Shown: positions 25,706 to 38,800 of the stretch, in pieces
Layout: each line of letters begins with the position of its first letter
Position numbering within the stretch: position 1 is the first letter of the stretch
Source: Chitinophaga polysaccharea
GTDB taxonomy: Bacteria; Bacteroidota; Bacteroidia; Chitinophagales; Chitinophagaceae
DNA length: 64,000 nucleotides
Reading direction: 5' to 3'
NCBI RefSeq assembly: GCF_902150045.1
Contig: NZ_CABFVU010000001.1
Span: 2,108,001 to 2,172,000 of the forward strand
Translations under genes and position numbers: made by a program
The notes under the pieces: model-generated
What the model saw: the letters and a program-made list of their open reading frames with translations, nothing else
What the model was told of the DNA's origin: nothing
The model's database searches: none

Positions 25706-26713
25706 TTATAACCTGGGACAAATAAAGTATTCTTCATTAAGCACCCTTCTTTTCCGGCTTATAAAAGAAAGTGATATTTCAAAGCTCTGGCTGCCGTTCA
25801 CCAGTCTGCGCATATTGGAGGTATTGGCATCATAGCTCAACCCCAGCGTAAAGCTCTTGAAATGGAATCCTGCAAAAGGTATTACCGCATCGTTAAAGCG
25901 ATAATTGCCTCCCACCAGGAAGTCGAATTCGGGGTTTACCATTAGTTGCGCATACATACCGGCAACTATCTCTTCCGCATTCCCTTGTCTCATATAAAGA
26001 CCGGTAGGCGTAAGGCTCAGTGCTTCGTTTAATTTGATCTTTGTTCCTCCATGCACCAGGTAGCGTACTGGTAATTTTCTTTCGGTTCCATCAGAGGAGA
26101 AAGGATCTTTTGGTTGAGTAAGGTGAGCTGCAGCAAATCCGGCAAACGGATTGAACATATGATTGGGATTACCATCAAAATATACTACGCCCGCACCGGC
26201 ATCAAATTGTGTGGAAGTTGTGTTGTTTACATTTTCGCCATTGAAAATACTAGGGTCAAAACCTGTAACCGGCTGATATTGGCTACCTGTCTGAAACTTG
26301 GCAGGATCCAGTCGCCTGTTAATTAAACCCGCATTGATACCAAATACCAGGCGGCTGGTTTTGGTAGGTCCAAATTTCACGCCGCTATAGGATACGCTGG
26401 CCATCGCGTTGAAGTGATTGTAGCCGGCATCTCCTGCAGACATATTTATCACGTTCAGGCCTACGCCAACATTCTTATCGGTGGCAGCATCAATAGAAAT
26501 TCCTGCCGTTGAGAACGGCTTGCCATAATTGGCCCACTGATTACGGTAGTCGCCACTGATCCGGTAATCACCGTCTATTACACCCGTTAGCGCTGGGTTC
26601 AGCCATAGCGGATAAGCATAGTACTGTGAGAAGTGAGGATCGACCTGGGCTACAGACGTCCGGGGCAATAAACTGCTCCATAAAATTATTGTGACTATAA
26701 AAATCCTTTTCAT
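25706..26713 (-). CDS. PorP/SprF family type IX secretion membrane protein
   Basis: A 335-residue outer-membrane beta-barrel. The start at ATG 26713 gives the signal peptide MKRIFIVTIILWSSLLPRTSVAQ; the longer frame begins 30 codons earlier in hydrophilic sequence. The family signature VDPHFSQYYAYPLWLNPALTG opens the mature protein, followed by GDYRISGDYRNQWA and barrel strands to ...SFEISLSFI. PorP/SprF proteins are each needed for secretion or surface anchoring of partner adhesins with type B C-terminal domains. The gene lies 93 bp after the stop of the giant type B adhesin, so they are a probable dedicated pair. The terminal IC PRL extension after the barrel is slightly unusual. Confidence 0.93.
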   Translation of the reverse strand: MKRIFIVTIILWSSLLPRTSVAQVDPHFSQYYAYPLWLNPALTGVIDGDYRISGDYRNQWANYGKPFSTAGISIDAATDKNVGVGLNVINMSAGDAGYNHFNAMASVSYSGVKFGPTKTSRLVFGINAGLINRRLDPAKFQTGSQYQPVTGFDPSIFNGENVNNTTSTQFDAGAGVVYFDGNPNHMFNPFAGFAAAHLTQPKDPFSSDGTERKLPVRYLVHGGTKIKLNEALSLTPTGLYMRQGNAEEIVAGMYAQLMVNPEFDFLVGGNYRFNDAVIPFAGFHFKSFTLGLSYDANTSNMRRLVNGSQSFEISLSFISRKRRVLNEEYFICPRL

Positions 26714-26805
26714 AGGAACATTTTTTAGTATTTTCTGGATAAACCGGGATGCAGTGGCGCATCCCGGTTTTATGATTAATGTGATCTTGACCTGATGAAT
26801 CATTT

Positions 26806-29800
26806 CTATCGCATGAGGGTTATGTTACCTTTCTTGGTGATCACCGTTCCATCTTGCATAGTAGCCCTCAGGATATATACATAAACACCAACCGGTTGTT
26901 TCTGACCACTCATAGTACCATCCCATCCCTGGCGCTGATCTTTGGAGGTGAACACCAACTGACCCCACTGGTTGTAAACCCTGAATTCGAGTTGTGCGAT
27001 GGAAGTTGAGTATACATACTCGATATCATTTATACCATCACCATTCGGACTGAAGAGATTTGGAACAAAGATGTTGTTGCCCTGCGGATTACTTGTTTTA
27101 CCAGTTATTGCTGTGGACAATGCACTTGTTTCACATTCAGATGCTCCGATGGCCCTTACCTGTATTGTAGCGCTCTGGTTAGGCTGGAGGCCTGTTACCG
27201 TATGCGTTGTTCCGTTCGCACCTGAGCTTGGCGGTATGAAGGTTATACCGTTGTCGAGTGTTACTTCATAGCGTTGCGCTCCTGTTACTGAAGACCAGCG
27301 GAAGGTAATGGTGGTAGCTGTTGTGTTATCCACTACTACTACCGGTGCCGGCAGCGGTTGTGCAATACTTACCTGTACACTTGTTCTTTGTCCTGCACTG
27401 ATACAACCACCGGTTGTAAATGCTTCCACATAGTAAGTAGTATTTGCATTCAATGCTGGTGTTACAAATGTTACACCGGTGTAGATTGGTGTGCCACCCG
27501 TAGCAACTGTGTACCAGCGGAAGTTGACGCCTGCTGTTGTTGATGCCGCAGCGAGTGTGGCCGTTTTACCAGGACATACCCCGTTATCGTTACCGGTAAC
27601 TGTTGGTTTACCCGGAGCCGGTGTTGCTACTACGCTAACAGCTGTACGTGTTGGGCTTGAACAGCCATTGCTGTTGGTTGCTTCCAGGTAGTACATCTGG
27701 TTGGCATTTACAGGAGATGTTGTATAAGAAGCTCCTGTAGCCACTGCTGTTCCACCAGTTGGAGTTGTGTACCATTTATAAGTAAGTGCCGGATCCGGAT
27801 TCAGTGCATTCAGTGTAACTGTCTGACCAGGACAAGCCTGCAGCGTTGCATTTGCAACAGCCGGAGCAGCCGGAGAAGGATTCACTGATACATTTACCGG
27901 AGTTCTGCTGGCGCTTACACAACCACCACTGGTAGATGCTTCGAGATAGTATACTGTATTTGCAGTTGGTGTGATGGTAAAGTCTGCACCAGTGAATACA
28001 GCTGTACCACCACGTGCTACTGTGAACCATTTATAGATCACACCTGTCTGCCTGTTCTTCACCATCAATACACCAGTCTGGCCACTGCATACAGTGATCG
28101 GATCAGAGAGCGGTGCATCTATTGTGCTTACTACAGTTGCGGTTAATCCTTTACGTGCGCTGCTGCATCCTGCACTGTTCAATGCTTCCAGGTAGAAGAC
28201 AGTAGTTTGTGCAAGCGGTGCGGTAGTATAAGCATTACCGGTAGCCAGGAGGAGTCCGTTAGATGGAGCATCATACCAGCGATACGTCATTGCCGGATCA
28301 GGATTCTTAACGGCGAACGTTGCTGTACCGCCTATGCATGTTACCACATTATCCAGGTCTGCTGTTGGAATTGGCGGAGCCGGATCAACGGATACGTTCA
28401 CAGCCGTTCTGGTAGAGCTGGAGCAGCCACTGCCCAGGTTAGCCTGTACGTAGTATGTGGTATTTGTTGTCACCACCGGCACACTGTAAACAGGTCCTGT
28501 GAAGAGTAATGAGCCATTGGTCGCGGCATCATACCATTGATAAGTAATGCCTGGCTGTATTGTTTTCACAGCTACAGTAACACCTGTGCCCGCACATGTT
28601 TTCAGAGAAGACGTTACTACATCCGGTGCATTTGGAGCTACTACTACTGTTACAGTAGCTTTTACTCTCGCAGATGCGTTACCACACTGACCCGTAGTAC
28701 CGGTTGCTTCCACCCAGAAGTCCATGCTGGTATTAAGCGGAGCTGTGGTGAATACAGGTCCTGTGAATACAGCTGTTCCGCCGGTTGCCTGTGTATACCA
28801 TTTATAGGTAATACCGTTGGTTGCTGAAGTTACGCGGAGCGTAGCCGGAGTACCCTGACAGGTAGTTACCGCGTTGGATTCCAGTATTGGAGTCGGCGCC
28901 TGTCCTACACCTATGGATACCTTAGTACGCTGAGTACTACTGCAATTACCGTTGCTGGCTTCAGCATAGAAATCAGTATTGGCGTTTAATGCACCTGTTG
29001 TAAAGCTGCTGCCTGTGAAGAGCAGGTTGCCTCCGGTAGCTGCATCGAACCAGCGGTAGGTAGTACCTGTAACCGGATCTTTAATAGAAAGTGTTACGCT
29101 TCCACCCTGACAAACGAACAGGGAAGTTGCTGTTATTACCGGCGTTGCTGGAACCGCATTTACCTTAATGGTAGCGCTGGTCCTGGTGGCGCTTGGGCAG
29201 CCTCCATTTACCAATGCCTGTACATAATAGGTAACGGTGCTATCCAGGGCAGTAATGTTAAATACCGGTCCTTCGAATATCAGCGTACCACCTGTAGCTT
29301 CGTCAAACCATTGATAAGTAGTACCTGCTGCCGGGCTCTGAATTGCCAGTGAAGCAGACTGTCCTTTACAGCCCTGTACGTTGGTGCTTACCAGGATTGG
29401 AGCTGCTGGTACCGGTACCGCTGTTACTGTTACCATTGCACGGGCAGATGGTTTACCACATTTTGAAGTATCACCGGTAGCTTCTACAAAGTAGGAAGTG
29501 TTCGTATTGATTGCACCGGTGGTAAATATCGGACCAGTGAATATTGCGGTACCGCCTGTTGCAGTTGTGTACCATTTGTAAGTAATGTTATTGACAGAAG
29601 AAGTCACCTTCAGTACTGCTGTACCACCCTGACAAACTGTTACATTGTTAGATTCCAGTATCGGGGTTGGTGCCACACCTACGCCTATGGATACCTTCGT
29701 TCTTGTAGCGCTGCTACATCCACCGGCAGATGCTTCTGCATAGAAATCTGCTGAAGTGGTAAGACCAGTTACTTTGTAAACCGGACCGGTGAACAGTAAG

Positions 29801-32800
29801 GTACCTCCGGTGGCAGCATTGTACCAGCGATAGGTGAGCGTATTATCAGCGTTCTGTACAGTTAATGTTGTTGTATCGCCTACACAGATGCTGATAGCAG
29901 ATGCTGTGATGATCGGTACCGGTACATCACGTACAGTTACTGTTACCGCTTTCGCGTTGGCAGCATCATTAGCGCACTTGTTAGCTCCTTCTACTGTTAC
30001 ATAGTAGGTGGTATTGGTAGCTATAACACCAGTGGTATATGTTGCACCGGTGAACAACAGTGTTGTCAGGCTGGCTTCCTTATACCATTTGAACACAGGG
30101 TTGGTAACGGTGGTGCTGGTAGCGGTCAGTTTCACAGTATTACTTGCGCAGATAGTAGTGTCGGCCAGTGTGATATCGGCCGCAGTAGCACCTGTATTTA
30201 CTGTTACCTTAACTGCTTTAAGATCACCGGCAGCGTTTTCACACTTGCCGCCGTTGCTTACGCTTACGTAGTAGGTATATGTTCCGGCAGTTAATCCGCG
30301 GATGGTTAATACACCTGTTGCGCTTACGCCTTGTGTGATCGGTGTTACCTTGTTAGCATCTGCATACCATTTGAATACAGGGTTGCTAACCGTGGTGCTG
30401 GTTGGTTTCAGTACAGCGCTATCGCTTGCACAGATGGATACATCGGAGATGTTGATATCTACAGCGGTAGATGCACTTGTTACGTTAAGTGAAATCTTCG
30501 TACGGCCGCTATCATTAGCGCAACCATTGCTGTTGGAAGCCACTACGAAGAAGTTATAGGTACCTGCTGCAAGGTTAGCAGCTGTTTGATAACTATTAGT
30601 ATTGGTAGCGATCTGCTGACCGTTTGCATCGAACCAGTTGAAGGTAACGCCGGTTACAGGTTTCACTTTGAGTGTTACCGGCAACTTATCAATACAAGCC
30701 GTTGCAGGGTTGCTGGTGTCGGCTACCGGTGGTGCCGGCAGTGTTTGTACAGTAACCACTACCGGTGCAGATGCAGCGGTGTTACAGCTATTCCTGGATG
30801 CTTTCACTACGTAGCTGTAGCTACCAGCGGCCAGGTTGGCCGGAGTAATAAAGGCTACACTGTCTTTCAGGTGAGTGCCCTTACTATCGTACCAGCTGTA
30901 GGTTACACCTGGTTGAGGGTTCACTACTGACAGGGTAGCGGATTTACCGGTACAAATTGCAGAGTCGCCGGATGCTTTCGCTTTTGGCGCAGCAATAGCA
31001 CGCTGTGCATAATTGAAGTCTACTGCGGTCAATGCGGCTGCTATTCCGGATCTCAGTTTCACTTCGATCGCATCGAATGTCTTCGTCGGAACGTAAGACA
31101 ACAGTACGCCTCTTGTACCAGACAACACTTTCAGGCTTACCAGCGGGTTGCTTACCAGAACTGAATCACCAGGTGTGCTGCCGTTATAGGTGGTCAGCTG
31201 AACGCTGGCCAGCAGAGCGGCTGAGAGAACCTGGTTTGGACTGGAGAGCATCACCTTCACGGTATCACCGATGGCAGATACACCATTGAAGCGGGCGCGT
31301 TCCCACACATTGGCGTTAAGCGCTCCGAGGTTAATGACGAGCGATGATGCGGTATTAATATTATTATCTACTGCCAAAGCAGGGTTGTACACGTTGCCCA
31401 GGATAAGCAGGCCGCTACCGCCGATGGTCTGGCTGATCGCTGCCTCACAAGGAACAGTGTCGAGTACTACAGGCTGTGTAATCACCAGTACGGAGGTACG
31501 TGGAGACTTACAGGTTATGCCACCTGGCAGGAATGCTTCTACCCAGAAGGTATCTACTGTGGCAGCATTCCTGGCGGCCGGCGAGAATATCGCACCTTTA
31601 GCCAGTGTATCTGTAGCTGTTTGTGTACGGAACCATGCCAGTGTTGCATTGGCAGTGCCTGCAGTTGCAGTCAATACTGCCTGTTGTCCAATGCCTACCC
31701 TCGCAGGTGACGGTGTTACAGTTGGCGCGGTGAGCCCGTTGGAAGTTTGCACCACTACAGCAGTTCTGGTGGCAGATACGCTATTGCAGCTGTCATTCTT
31801 CGCTTCCACATAGTAGATGGTTTTGGCGGTTACATTCACCACTTTATAAGTAAAGCCACTGTCGGTATTCAGTTTAGTACCGCCGGTTGGTACATTGTAC
31901 CAGCCATAAGTGTAGCCTTTAACCGGGTTGGACACTGCCAGTACTGCATCAGCGCCTGCGCAAACAGAAGCGGTATCCGCCACTACAGCAGGAGCAACCG
32001 GTGCAGCGGTTACGCTTACATTCACAGCGGTCCTGTCGGTGCTTGCGCAACCTGTTGCCGCCCTGAATGCTTCTACATAAAATACAGAGTCTTTTGTGAG
32101 CGCTCCGGTAGTGAAGCTGCTGCCATCTTTACCGCTCAGGTAAGTACCGTTAGCGGTATACCAGCGATAAGTGATGCCTGTTGCAGGGTTGGCTACATTG
32201 AGAGTAGCGGTGTTGCCAGCGCATACTTTCACGGATGATGCCTGTACCTGTGGCTTAGTAATAATACGGCGTGCATAGTTAAAGCCTATATCGGTGAGCG
32301 CACCTACGATACCTGATTTCAGTTTCACTTCCACTGCATCGAACGGATGTGCAGGCAGGAAGGTCAGCTCAGCCTGGCGTTGACCATTCAGCAGGTTCAG
32401 ATGTACTATCGGATTGCTAACCAGTATAGAATCACCAGGAGTTGAGCCGTTGTAAGTGGTCAGCTGAACGCTGGCCAGCAGGGCGGCTGAGAGAACCTGG
32501 CTTGGGCTTGACAACAGTACACGTACACTGTCGCCCGGCGCAGACACGCCATTGAAGCGAGCGCGCTGCCATACGGTAGCATTTAATGCTCCAAGATTTA
32601 TTACAAGAGATGAAGCTGTAGTTTGATCGTTATCTACCGCGAACGCAGGGTTGTAAACATTACCCAGTATGAGCAATCCGCTGCCGCCAATAGTTTGGGT
32701 GGTAGCGCCTTCACAAGGTACTGCGAGCGGGCCGGAGCCGCTGATGGTTACAACGTTCACCGGAACACGTACAGACTGACAGGTAGCGCCACCTTGCAGC

Positions 32801-35800
32801 ACCGCTTGTGCCCAATAGGTAGTAGTGCCTGGTGTGGCTTTACCGGCAGGAGAATAAATATTACCGGTAAATGCTATCTGCGTAGCAGTATCTGATGTAT
32901 ACCAGTTAATCACTGCATTGGCTACAGGCGGTGTAGCTTTGAGCACAGGAGATTCGTTAATCCGTACTGTATCAGGTGATGGTGTGATCACTGGCGCCTG
33001 CAGAGCAGAACCCAATGTGATCCTTACCGCCTGTCTTGCGGAAACAGTACCGCAGCTATTCATCGCCTCAACATAATAAGTGGTATCAGCACTTACATGC
33101 AGTACTTTATATGTAAAGCCACTGTCGGTGTTCAACTTGGTTCCACCGGTAGCAACATTGTACCAGTTGTAACGCAGTTTGGTATCCGGGTTTGGTACGG
33201 CAAGTACAGCATCTGCACCGGCGCAAACTGTTACGGTGGATGGCTGACCAGGAACAGCAGGTGCTGTTGCGATGTTAACCCTTACAGGTGTACGAACCGG
33301 GTTGATACAACCATTGCTTGTTTTGCCTGCTTCTACATAGAAGATAGCAGCTGAGTTAACAGGGTTACTGGTGAAGCTGGTTCCTGTGAACAGCACACTG
33401 CCACCACTAGCCTGGTTGTACCATCTATAGGTAACACCGGTTACCGGATTCTTCACAGCCAATTTGGCGGAGTCACCGGCACAGATGATCACCGAATCAG
33501 CAACCACCTGCGGAGCTGCCACCAGGCGGCTGGCGTAGTTCACACCAACTGCGTTGAGCAGTGTGGCCGCGCCTGAATTAAGGCGTATTTCCACACGGTC
33601 AAAAGTAGCAGTAGGCTTGAAGCTGAGGATGGCCTGCTGATTGCCACTGAGTAATTTCAGCGACAGCAATGCGTTTCCTATAGCTACTCTGTCGTTATTA
33701 TAGGTAGTACCGTTGTAAGTTGCTACCTGTATAGATGATAACAATCCAATATCTGCGATACCAACAGGGAAGTTCAGTTGGATATTTACACTGTCACCCG
33801 CATTGCTGGCAGACGGATAGATCAGCGTCTGTTGTACATAACCACCCAACAATCCTGCGATCACATGCAGGGTAGAAGAAGAGGAAACAGCGCTATCTAC
33901 TGCCAGGGCGGGATTCTCCACGTAGCAACCTATACAAATGCCATTGGCATTGTTGGTCTGGCTATTAGCGGCATCGCATGGTACATCATTGCCTCCACCA
34001 CCGAGTACTGTTACTGTAACAGTTTTACGGGCAGTAGCGCAACCATTTGGTCCAACCGCTTCTACCAGGTAAGTAGAGGTGGCTTGTAATGGCCCGGTAT
34101 TAAAGCTGGTTCCAGCAAACAGGCTATCGCCGGTAGCGCTGTACCATTTGAAGATGATGCCGGTGCCTGTAGCTGCAGCATTAATGATGGCACCCTGACC
34201 TCTGCTCACCGTTGTATTTTCCGGTGTAACAGTGAAGTTCGCCGGTACCGCACCTATGGTTACAGGTACTCTTGTACGGGTACTGATACAGCCATTGTTA
34301 TCGGATGCTACATAATAAGCGGTATCTGCAGTGAGCACCGGTGTTACAAAGGAAGTTCCGGTGGCCAGTATAGTGGTGTCGGTTGCACTCTTATACCAAT
34401 GGAATAATACACCCGCCGGCGCCGAAGCTACCAGCGTTGCCTTACCACCTGCGCAAAGCGTTACCGCTGCTGCTGTTGGAGCAGCAGGACCCGCACCTAC
34501 ATTTACAATAGCAGGTACACGCACAGGGTTGGCACAACCAAATTTGCCGGATTCAGCATAGTAAGTGGTGGTAGTGGTAAGAGCAGGTGTGATGAAGGTA
34601 TTACCTGAACCTACCAGGGTACCGCCTGTCGCAGCGTCATACCACCTGATGTCTGCTCCGGCAGGACCGGTAACAGTTAAGGTATCTTTCTTACCTGCGC
34701 AAGTGCTGTAGCTGGTTTGTGACAGTACCGGCCGTGGCGGGAATGCCGCTGCAAAGTAAACTTTAAGATTTGTAAGCACGGAGATGGTGCCGTTGATACT
34801 GATCAATACACCATTGAATGCTTTCGTTGCTGGTATCGTTACCCTGAAACGATTGCTGCCATTCAGCAGGTCGAGCCTGATCAGGGCATTGTTCAGTGTA
34901 ACCTCATCATTATTAGCAGTAGTACCATTGTATGTTTCTGCTTTGATACCGCCCAGCAAGGCTGCTGAAGCCAGTTGTCCTGGTATCTCCATATCAATGG
35001 TGATGCTGTCGCCAGCTGCATATGTATTCTGGAAGCGCAACAGCTGACCTACATATCCCAATGCACCCAGCGCAGCACTGATGGTGGACGCTGAATTGGC
35101 GTTGGTATCCACTGCAAACGCAGGATTGTTCACACCGCACAGCAGGCAAACACCGGTAATGATCGGACTTTGCTGCTGGTTGGCATAGCTACATGGAGTT
35201 GGTTCCGGCGACATATTAATATCTACAGACACCCTGGTGCGCTGAGAGCTTGCGCAACTGGTGGCCGGGTCAAAGGCTTCTACATAATAGATCCTTGCAC
35301 CGGTTAACGGTGGTGTAGTGAAAGTAATTTTATTAGCTGCTACCAATGTACCACCTGACGGCGCATCATACCAATTGTATTGATAGGCCGGATTCGGGTT
35401 GGTAACAGTGATGGTTGCCGTGCTACCGCTATTTACGCTCGTTGTTTGCGGCGCAACAGTTACAATCGGTAATCCCACCATTACATACACTGGCTTGCGG
35501 GCGGTGCTGGTACAACCTGCACCGGATACAGATTCTACATAGTATACTGCATTAGCAGTCACATTATTAACTGTGTAAGTAGCAGTGGTAGCCAACGGAG
35601 CACCGCCGGTAATCTGGTTATACCAACGGAAGCTGGTGCCAGGGCCGGTAGCTTTCAGTGTAGCTGCCTGGCCGGTACATACGTAAACAGTGTCTTTTTC
35701 AACTGTTGGTGCACCGGTAAAGATCTGTGCGTAGTAAACGTTAAGAGATGAAAGCGCAGTAGCTAAACCAGAGTTAAGCCTGATAAATACCCTATCGAAA

Positions 35801-38800
35801 CCAGCTCCTGGCTTGAAAGTAATATCAGCGCGCTGATTACCGCTAAGCAGTTTTACTTTAATTGCTGCGTTATCCAGTGTAACATTGTCGCCATTGGCGG
35901 TAGTTCCATTATAGGAACCAACCATAATGCTGTTGAGCACACCAGCGTCAAGTAAACCGGTATTTGCGGATATACCGATCCTTACACTATCTCCCAGGTT
36001 ACCATGGGTCGGGAAGACCAACATTTGCTGTGTATAGGCACCTGCCAGTCCGAGGATGGTATGTAATACAGAAGAAGTAGCTGTACTATTATCTACAGAA
36101 GAATCTTGTTTTTCTATATAGCAACCCACACACAAACCATTGGCACTACTTAACTGGCTGGTAGCACCACCACAGTCGATGTCACCTGGCAAGGAAGGTC
36201 CGCCGCCACCGGTTAATGTGATCGGCACCGGAGTTCTCAGGCTCTTACAGGTACCTGCTGCATCTGTTGATTCTACATAGTAAGTAATGTTCGCTGTTAC
36301 TGCAGGTACACTGAAGGTAGGTCCTACGAAAACAGGCGTACCGCCGGTAGGCGTAGTATACCAGTTGTATTTATTGGCAGGAACAGGGCTCACTACATTG
36401 AAGGTAGGAGTAGCGCCTTGTGCCACTTGTGCAGAGGCCGGCGTTACTGTTACACTTGGTTGTCCTATTCTGACAGAAACGAGCGTACGAACACTGCTGG
36501 CACAGCTATCTGCATCCAGGGTGATCGCTTCCACATAATAGTTTGCATCTGCAGTTAATGAAGGTGTGGTATAATTAGGACCGAAACCAACCGGTGTGCC
36601 GCCAACCGCCTGTGTATACCAGCGGTAAGCATAACCAGCAGGACCGGTGGCCGTTAATGTGGCAGCAGTGCCGCTACATACATTTACATTGTTACTGGCC
36701 ACAGTGGCAACCGGTGTGATCACTTCAGCATAGTAAATCTTCACTGAAGATGCAGCCGTAGCCAAACCGGTCACACTTAATTGCACTGCATCAAAGGCTT
36801 TACCTGCAGGTACTGTAAGGGTACCCACCTGTTCTGATCCAAGCAGGCTAAGCGTCAGCAAGCCGCCGCTCAATGGCCTGGAGTCGCCATTGGATACATT
36901 ATTATTGTAGGTAGTAAGTGTAAGATTGCTCAGCAGGCCCAGGTCCACCAACGACGCAGGGATGCCTATCCTTATCCTGATGCTATCTGTAGGCTTTCCT
37001 ACTTTTCCAAAGTTCAGGCGCTGCGCCATTCCTCCGCCCACACCAACTACAGTGTGCAGGTTAGAGGCAGTGTAGATGGAGTTATCTACTGCATTAGCTG
37101 CCGAATCCACAGAACATAACAAACAGATACCCACCGAGCCAAACGTTTGCGTTTTGGCGCTACCGCATGCAAGATCTGCATTACTTGGGGCATTGTTCAC
37201 GCGAACAGTAACGGCTGTACGTTCAAAGCTCACCAGCCCGTCAGACGGAGAAGTAGCTTCAACGTAGTATGTTTTACCTTGTGTCAGCGGTGGAGTTGTA
37301 AAGCTGCTGGTAGTGGCTACCGGTGTGCCACCGGTTTTGGTTTCGTACCAGTTAAAGGTAGCATCAGGTATTCTTGGTATGCTGGCATTGAATGTGGCAG
37401 TTTGTCCAACATTTACAGTGGTATCTGTTGGTGTTACTGCAACCGTAACAGGGATGCTCGCCGCTACTTCATAAATGCGCAGGGAATTACTTACGGTGAG
37501 CAGTCCGCCGAGGTCTACCTGCGCTGCATCAAACGGATTCTTCGCCGGAATAGCCACCCTGTACTTGCGTTCGCCATCAGTACCTAAACCCAGCAGGTTG
37601 ATGCCAATGACATTTGCATCCAGTGCAGTCGGATCGTTATTCTCAACGCCGCCATTGGATGTTTTTACAGAGATGCTCTTCAATACAGCTGCCTGTGCCA
37701 GGAGATCAACAGGAGAACTCAGGAAAACAATAATACTATCTCCTTTCTGGTATGATCCGGGGAAGATGATTTTCTGTCCTACTGATCCTGCTAAACCGAT
37801 CGGGGCGATCAGTTTGGAAGAAGTAGTAGTATCTCCGTCGATAGCCTTCAGTGAATCCTGTATGGTACAAAGTGCACAGGCGATACCGCCGGTGATCGGG
37901 CTTTGCTGATCGGTTCCATATGACCACAGCGGTCCGTTACCACCTTTTATCTTCACCGTAACAGCCGTACGGGTAAAACTCTTCGTTCCCGATGGATCGG
38001 TTGCTTCTACATAATAAGTAGTGTTCCTTGTTAAATTAGGCGTAGTGAAAGTAGCGCCTGCATTAGGGATCGGAGCACCGCCGGTAGGTGTATTAAACCA
38101 CTGGAAGGTAGCGTTAGGAACACGGATAGTGGCATTAAGCGTAGCAGGTTTATTATAATTTACAGTAGCAGGAGATGGAGTAACCTTCACCGGGATGGCA
38201 GCTACTACTTCGTACAAATGCATGGAGGAAGACAATGCCGCCAATGAAGCCTGACCTACCTGCACTGCATCAAACTGCTTGGTAGCAGGAATGGTTACAC
38301 GGAACTTATTGGTGCCGTTCAAACCTGCTCCCAGTAACTGTAACCTCACCAGGCCTGTATTATTCAGTAATACCTGGTCGTTGTTAGGTACGGCCGGACC
38401 AGCGATTGCATTATTGAATGTTTGAACAGTAATATTAGGTAATAACTGGGCATTGGCGATAGGATCAGTAGGCAGGTCAAGGAAAAGCACGATGCTGTCG
38501 CCCGCTTCATATACACCAGGCAGGATCACCTGCTGGCTCAGTGTAGTACCTATTCCTATACCTGTTGTAAATCTGGAAGCTGTTGTGGTATCGCCATCAG
38601 ATGCACTGTCTGCATTGTCAATAACACAGGCTGCACAAGCAATACCGGAAGTGATCGGGCTCACCTGGTCCTGGCCAAAGCTCCAGATGATGCCTGGCCC
38701 GCCACCCACCTTGATGGACACCGGTGTGCGTACATAGCTGTTTAATCCATCAACCGGTGAATTGGCTTCCACGTAATAGGTTTTATTACGTGCCAACGGC